NCBI GenBank assembly: GCA_028281665.1
Contig: JANQJK010000025.1
Span: forward strand, 1 to 35,931
Source: Hyphococcus sp.
Lineage (GTDB): Bacteria > Pseudomonadota > Alphaproteobacteria > Caulobacterales > Parvularculaceae
Direction: 5' to 3'
DNA length: 35,931 nt
Positions within the stretch are counted from its first letter, which is position 1. Each line of letters starts with the position of its first letter. The position numbers and the translations under genes are program-made. The notes under the pieces were generated by a model. That model ran no database searches, had not been told where the DNA came from, and saw nothing but the letters and a program-made list of their open reading frames with translations. Shown here piece after piece: positions 31,247 through 35,931 of this stretch.

Positions 31247-31888
31247 TTAATCGCAGCGCAATCCACGCTGGTTCAGCCGCCAGACCAACGCCTCGATCCG
31301 GTCCTGTCCGAAGAACGGCTCGTCATCGAGCACCATCAGCGGCACGCCCCAATGATGCTTTAACTGTGCAGCTTCATTCTCCGCGAGTCGCTCGCTGGCC
31401 TCTGTCGCGTTTTCGGCGATCCATTGGTCAAGCGCGACGAGATCAAGGCCAACCTCCCGCGCCGCCGACGCCAACGTTTCGCTCGTATACCAGCCTTCTT
31501 TTCCGGACCAGATGCGAATTGCAAGCGCTGCGGCAAACTCAAGCCCGGCTCCAAACTCGCAGGCCGCGATCCCAAGCGGCATTAATCGATCCATGATCGG
31601 CTGATTGGGGTCCACCCACCCTGAACCGTAATCCATAGTAACAGGGTCCGGATTGGGCCACCCAAACACGACGCCAAGCCTCTCAGCTTCGCGAAAAACA
31701 TCGCGAAGTAGATATGGCGCCCATTGTTCACGGCCTTTCGAAAAGAAATCCGGTTCGCGCAAGACCAAGGGCCTCACTGGAAGAAACTCCGTATCGAGAT
31801 CATAGTCCCGCTTGATCGCAATCAGCCGATCGCATGCGAGATAGGAGTAAGGACTTCGAAAGGACCAGAATATCTGAAGACGCGCCAT
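31247..31888 (-). CDS. DsbA-like / 2-hydroxychromene-2-carboxylate isomerase family protein
   Basis: A 213-residue thioredoxin-fold protein of the HCCA isomerase/GST-kappa type. It opens with LQIFWSFRSPYSYLACDRL, where the Cys of CxxC is replaced by Ser-x-x-Ser as in this family, which uses glutathione rather than a disulfide. The C-terminal HHWGVPLMVLDDEPFFGQDR matches the usual cis-Pro and active-site end. It may isomerise an aromatic or other substrate with glutathione; the actual substrate is unknown. ATG 31888. It is the first gene of the leftward three-gene group. Confidence 0.82.
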   Translation of the reverse strand: MARLQIFWSFRSPYSYLACDRLIAIKRDYDLDTEFLPVRPLVLREPDFFSKGREQWAPYLLRDVFREAERLGVVFGWPNPDPVTMDYGSGWVDPNQPIMDRLMPLGIAACEFGAGLEFAAALAIRIWSGKEGWYTSETLASAAREVGLDLVALDQWIAENATEASERLAENEAAQLKHHWGVPLMVLDDEPFFGQDRIEALVWRLNQRGLRCD

Positions 31889-32028
31889 CTAACGGTTCTT
31901 CGCTTCTTTTTCATTCTCCCGCGCGGGGGCGCCAGGTTCCCGCAACGCGCCGCCTTCGCATGCATCGTCCCCGTTCGTCATTTCGCGGCGGGCACGAAAA
32001 CGCGCCGCGGCCGAACCGGCAGCGGGCG

Positions 32029-32244
32029 CTAGGCTTCCTTTTTCACAAAGGTCACAGCAAACAAAGGTTCGCCGTCGAACAGATCCTTCGGCGCATCCAT
32101 CCCTTCGATCATCTTGAAGTTGCGCGGGGTAATCGACCCTTCCATGCGATACCCTTTCTCGGCCATGCGGCCGCGGTGAAATTCGAGCGCCGCCGCGGTG
32201 AATTCGCGGGCGAGGATGGTGATGCGTTCGGGGTCGTTCGACAT
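32029..32244 (-). CDS. Small protein of unknown function
   Basis: A 71-residue soluble protein, MSNDPERITILAREFTAAAL then FHRGRMAEKGYRMEG and FKMIEGMDAPKDLF, ending in LFAVTFVKKEA. Its regular composition, lack of low-complexity sequence and sensible ATG argue that it is a real gene rather than noise. I do not recognise the family. It is divergent from the patatin gene, and 140 bases separate it from the downstream DsbA-like gene. It may be a small regulator or binding protein. Confidence 0.65.
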   Translation of the reverse strand: MSNDPERITILAREFTAAALEFHRGRMAEKGYRMEGSITPRNFKMIEGMDAPKDLFDGEPLFAVTFVKKEA

Positions 32245-32378
32245 AAGGATTGCCTGTTACTCTCGTGATTGCGTTAGCGTTGGATTGACGCGAATATGGC
32301 TGCGCGTGCGCGGCTTGTCCACCTCGGTTTTGCCGGTCCCGCGCGGGTGAAGTTGTTGGGGATAAAGGGAGTTTTTCG

Positions 32379-33404
32379 ATGGCGGTTCGGCATGTTCTTT
32401 CCATCGACGGGGGCGGCGTGAGGGGGATTGTCGCCGCGATCGTGCTGGAGGCCCTGGAAGCGGAGTTGCGCGCCGTCGGCAAGTCCTGTCGGATCGCCGA
32501 CTGCTTCGATCTCATTGCCGGCACATCTTCGGGCGCGATCGTCGCGGCCGGTCTCGTCATGCCCAGACCGGGCGAGGAGGACAGCGCAAGCCCCGCGCAA
32601 ATCCGGCGCATGTTTGAAGCTGATGCGCGACGGATTTTTCCGCGACGGTGGTTTTGTGAAATCCCGATCCTCGGTCGCCTGCCCCAATTGTTTGGCCCCT
32701 TCTACAATCCCAGGGGTCTGAGCGACGTTCTATACGAAAACTTCGGCGACATGGTGATGGCGGACGCTCGCCGAAACCTGATGATCTCCGCCTACTCCAT
32801 TGACCCGCGCGATATTGTTCTTTTCCGCGGCGGCCCGTCCTACGAGGAGCGCGACGAGGCGAACCGGTTTGGCATGCTGAGCGCGCGGGACGTGCTCCTC
32901 GGGGCGACGGCGGCGCCGACATTTTTTCCACCGCACCGCATAGAGCAGGTCGACAGCGATGGTTGCTGGACGGCGATTGACGGCGCCGTTTACATCAACG
33001 ATCCGGCCATGGCGGCGCTGACCGAAGCGATCCGGCTGTTTCCCGGAGACGACTTTCGCGTCATCTCCCTGGGCGCCGGGCGCGAAACCCGAAACTATCC
33101 TTTTCGGGAGTCGCGGAACTGGGGCTTTTCGCAATGGGTCTCCCCGATCAGCCGTTTTCGAACGCCGCTTCTGTCCGCGATTTCGGACGGCCAGGCGCGC
33201 GCCGTAAACCGCCAACTTCACTATCTCCTCGGCGGCGACTATTTCCGCTTCGACTATATGCTGACCGGCGGGCGCGGTTCGGACCGCATCGACGATTCAA
33301 CCAAAGGCAACATCATTCGCCTGACCCGCGGCGCGCTGGAAATGGTTGAAGCCAACCGCGACGCAATTCGCCAGCTCGCCGAGGAATTGGATCCGGTTGC
33401 GTGA
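32379..33404 (+). CDS. Patatin-like phospholipase
   Basis: A 341-residue patatin family lipolytic enzyme. SIDGGGVRGIV is the oxyanion loop (Gly11-Gly12-Gly13-Val-Arg-Gly), GTSSG holds the nucleophile Ser50, and IDGAVYINDP the catalytic Asp201 of the dyad. RFDYMLTGGRGSDRIDD is near the C-terminus. There is no signal peptide or membrane helix, so it is cytosolic or peripheral. ATG 32379 has AAGGGAG upstream. The lipid substrate and physiological role are unknown; a CBASS-type effector is possible by fold, but no cyclic-nucleotide synthase lies near it. Confidence 0.85.
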   Translation: MAVRHVLSIDGGGVRGIVAAIVLEALEAELRAVGKSCRIADCFDLIAGTSSGAIVAAGLVMPRPGEEDSASPAQIRRMFEADARRIFPRRWFCEIPILGRLPQLFGPFYNPRGLSDVLYENFGDMVMADARRNLMISAYSIDPRDIVLFRGGPSYEERDEANRFGMLSARDVLLGATAAPTFFPPHRIEQVDSDGCWTAIDGAVYINDPAMAALTEAIRLFPGDDFRVISLGAGRETRNYPFRESRNWGFSQWVSPISRFRTPLLSAISDGQARAVNRQLHYLLGGDYFRFDYMLTGGRGSDRIDDSTKGNIIRLTRGALEMVEANRDAIRQLAEELDPVA

Positions 33405-33431
33405 CCTGCCGGCCAAATGATCGAATTTCTC

Positions 33432-33453
33432 GATACTCTATATAGATAGTATC
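33432..33453. promoter_or_regulatory. Palindromic operator-like site upstream of katG
   Basis: GATACT (33432-33437) and AGTATC (33448-33453) are perfect 6-base arms with CTATATAG, itself palindromic, inside (33438-33445). The dyad is AT-rich in an otherwise GC-rich region and lies about 120 bases before katG. It looks like a regulator site (an OxyR- or Fur-type role is only a guess). Confidence 0.45.
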
Positions 33454-33516
33454 TGTTTTACTTATAAATTGTCGGCGCATAAGGTCCGCTAGACGGGCTG
33501 TTGAGTTGTTGTTTTT

Positions 33517-33545
33517 GCGTCGTCAAACGCGGCCCCGCTTTTTTT
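33517..33545 (+). promoter_or_regulatory. Overlapping hairpins with T-tract in the katG leader
   Basis: GCGT-cgtcaa-ACGC (33517-33530) and GCGG-cc-CCGC (33529-33538) share two bases, and the second is followed by seven T (33539-33545). The two stems exclude each other, as in an attenuator, but they are only four pairs each and may be chance. Confidence 0.25.
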
Positions 33546-33574
33546 GTTCAATGGACTCTGAAGGGAGGAAATGC

Positions 33575-35884
<2,310 letters not shown>

Positions 35885-35931
35885 ACAACAGGTCCCGCAC
35901 TCAGCGTCCAACAGCGTCGGCCCGGCAATCC

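Noticed and set aside
31889-32611. A 240-codon minus-strand frame next to the patatin gene
   Set aside because: It overlaps the small protein at 32029-32244 and the start of the patatin gene, and its sequence is low in hydrophobic residues and rich in Arg, Pro and Ser, as in shadows.
32379-33404. Patatin as a CBASS (CapV-like) defence effector
   Set aside because: No cyclic-nucleotide synthase, ubiquitin-like cassette or other defence gene lies beside it; the flanks are katG and a small unknown gene.

Overview
The window reads as chromosomal DNA of a GC-rich alphaproteobacterium. I infer this from alphaproteobacterial-type enzymes and layouts: hisC overlapping tyrC, a class I lysyl-tRNA synthetase, and the prkA-yeaH-spoVR cluster. 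The intergenic palindromes (CCCCCGC/GCGGGGG type and CCTGAGGAGC/CACGAAGGAT type) also resemble elements common in that class. A Parvularculales- or Caulobacterales-like lineage is a guess. I saw no rRNA, tRNA, CRISPR, integrase, transposase or phage gene. The DNA is compact: many genes overlap by 1-8 bases and several convergent pairs share or nearly share stop codons.

Layout. 1-3486: the 3' part of the window's first gene, gloB (leftward, running off the edge), then a SAM methyltransferase, hisC and tyrC rightward. 3487-3872: non-coding with hairpins. 3873-9034: leftward stress cluster prkA-yeaH-(small membrane ORF)-spoVR, broken up by two palindromic repeat elements and preceded by a terminator-like hairpin in the prkA leader. 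9298-9767: non-coding. 9768-16266: an AhpD-like gene facing a DUF6629-type membrane protein, then leftward lysS, a DUF427 gene broken by one in-frame TAA, an unrecognised Cys-rich membrane protein, a hotdog thioesterase and sucC. 16523-20255: an FAD-dependent oxidoreductase, then a divergent pair, an unusual Mur ligase and an LD-carboxypeptidase, which fits muropeptide recycling.

20363-24622 holds four tightly coupled rightward genes (GTGA, ATGGTGA and ATGA junctions): a helical soluble protein, a one-helix membrane protein, an HD-type phosphohydrolase and a long coiled-coil protein ending in a Pro-Arg-Ala/Gly tail. I regard this as the best candidate for an undescribed system. It is followed by an amphi-Trp protein with a clear terminator, then asd, an exported protein and rarD.

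27821-35884: a PaaI-type thioesterase, an epoxide hydrolase-like protein, a small exported protein, a leftward group (DsbA-like isomerase, lipoprotein, serine hydrolase), a small conserved-looking protein, a patatin-like phospholipase, and a complete catalase-peroxidase (KatG) that carries a lipoprotein signal peptide, which is unusual. Several genes here concern oxidative, carbonyl or envelope stress (gloB, the AhpD-like gene, katG, the Mur ligase/LD-carboxypeptidase pair), but the window does not form a single pathway.
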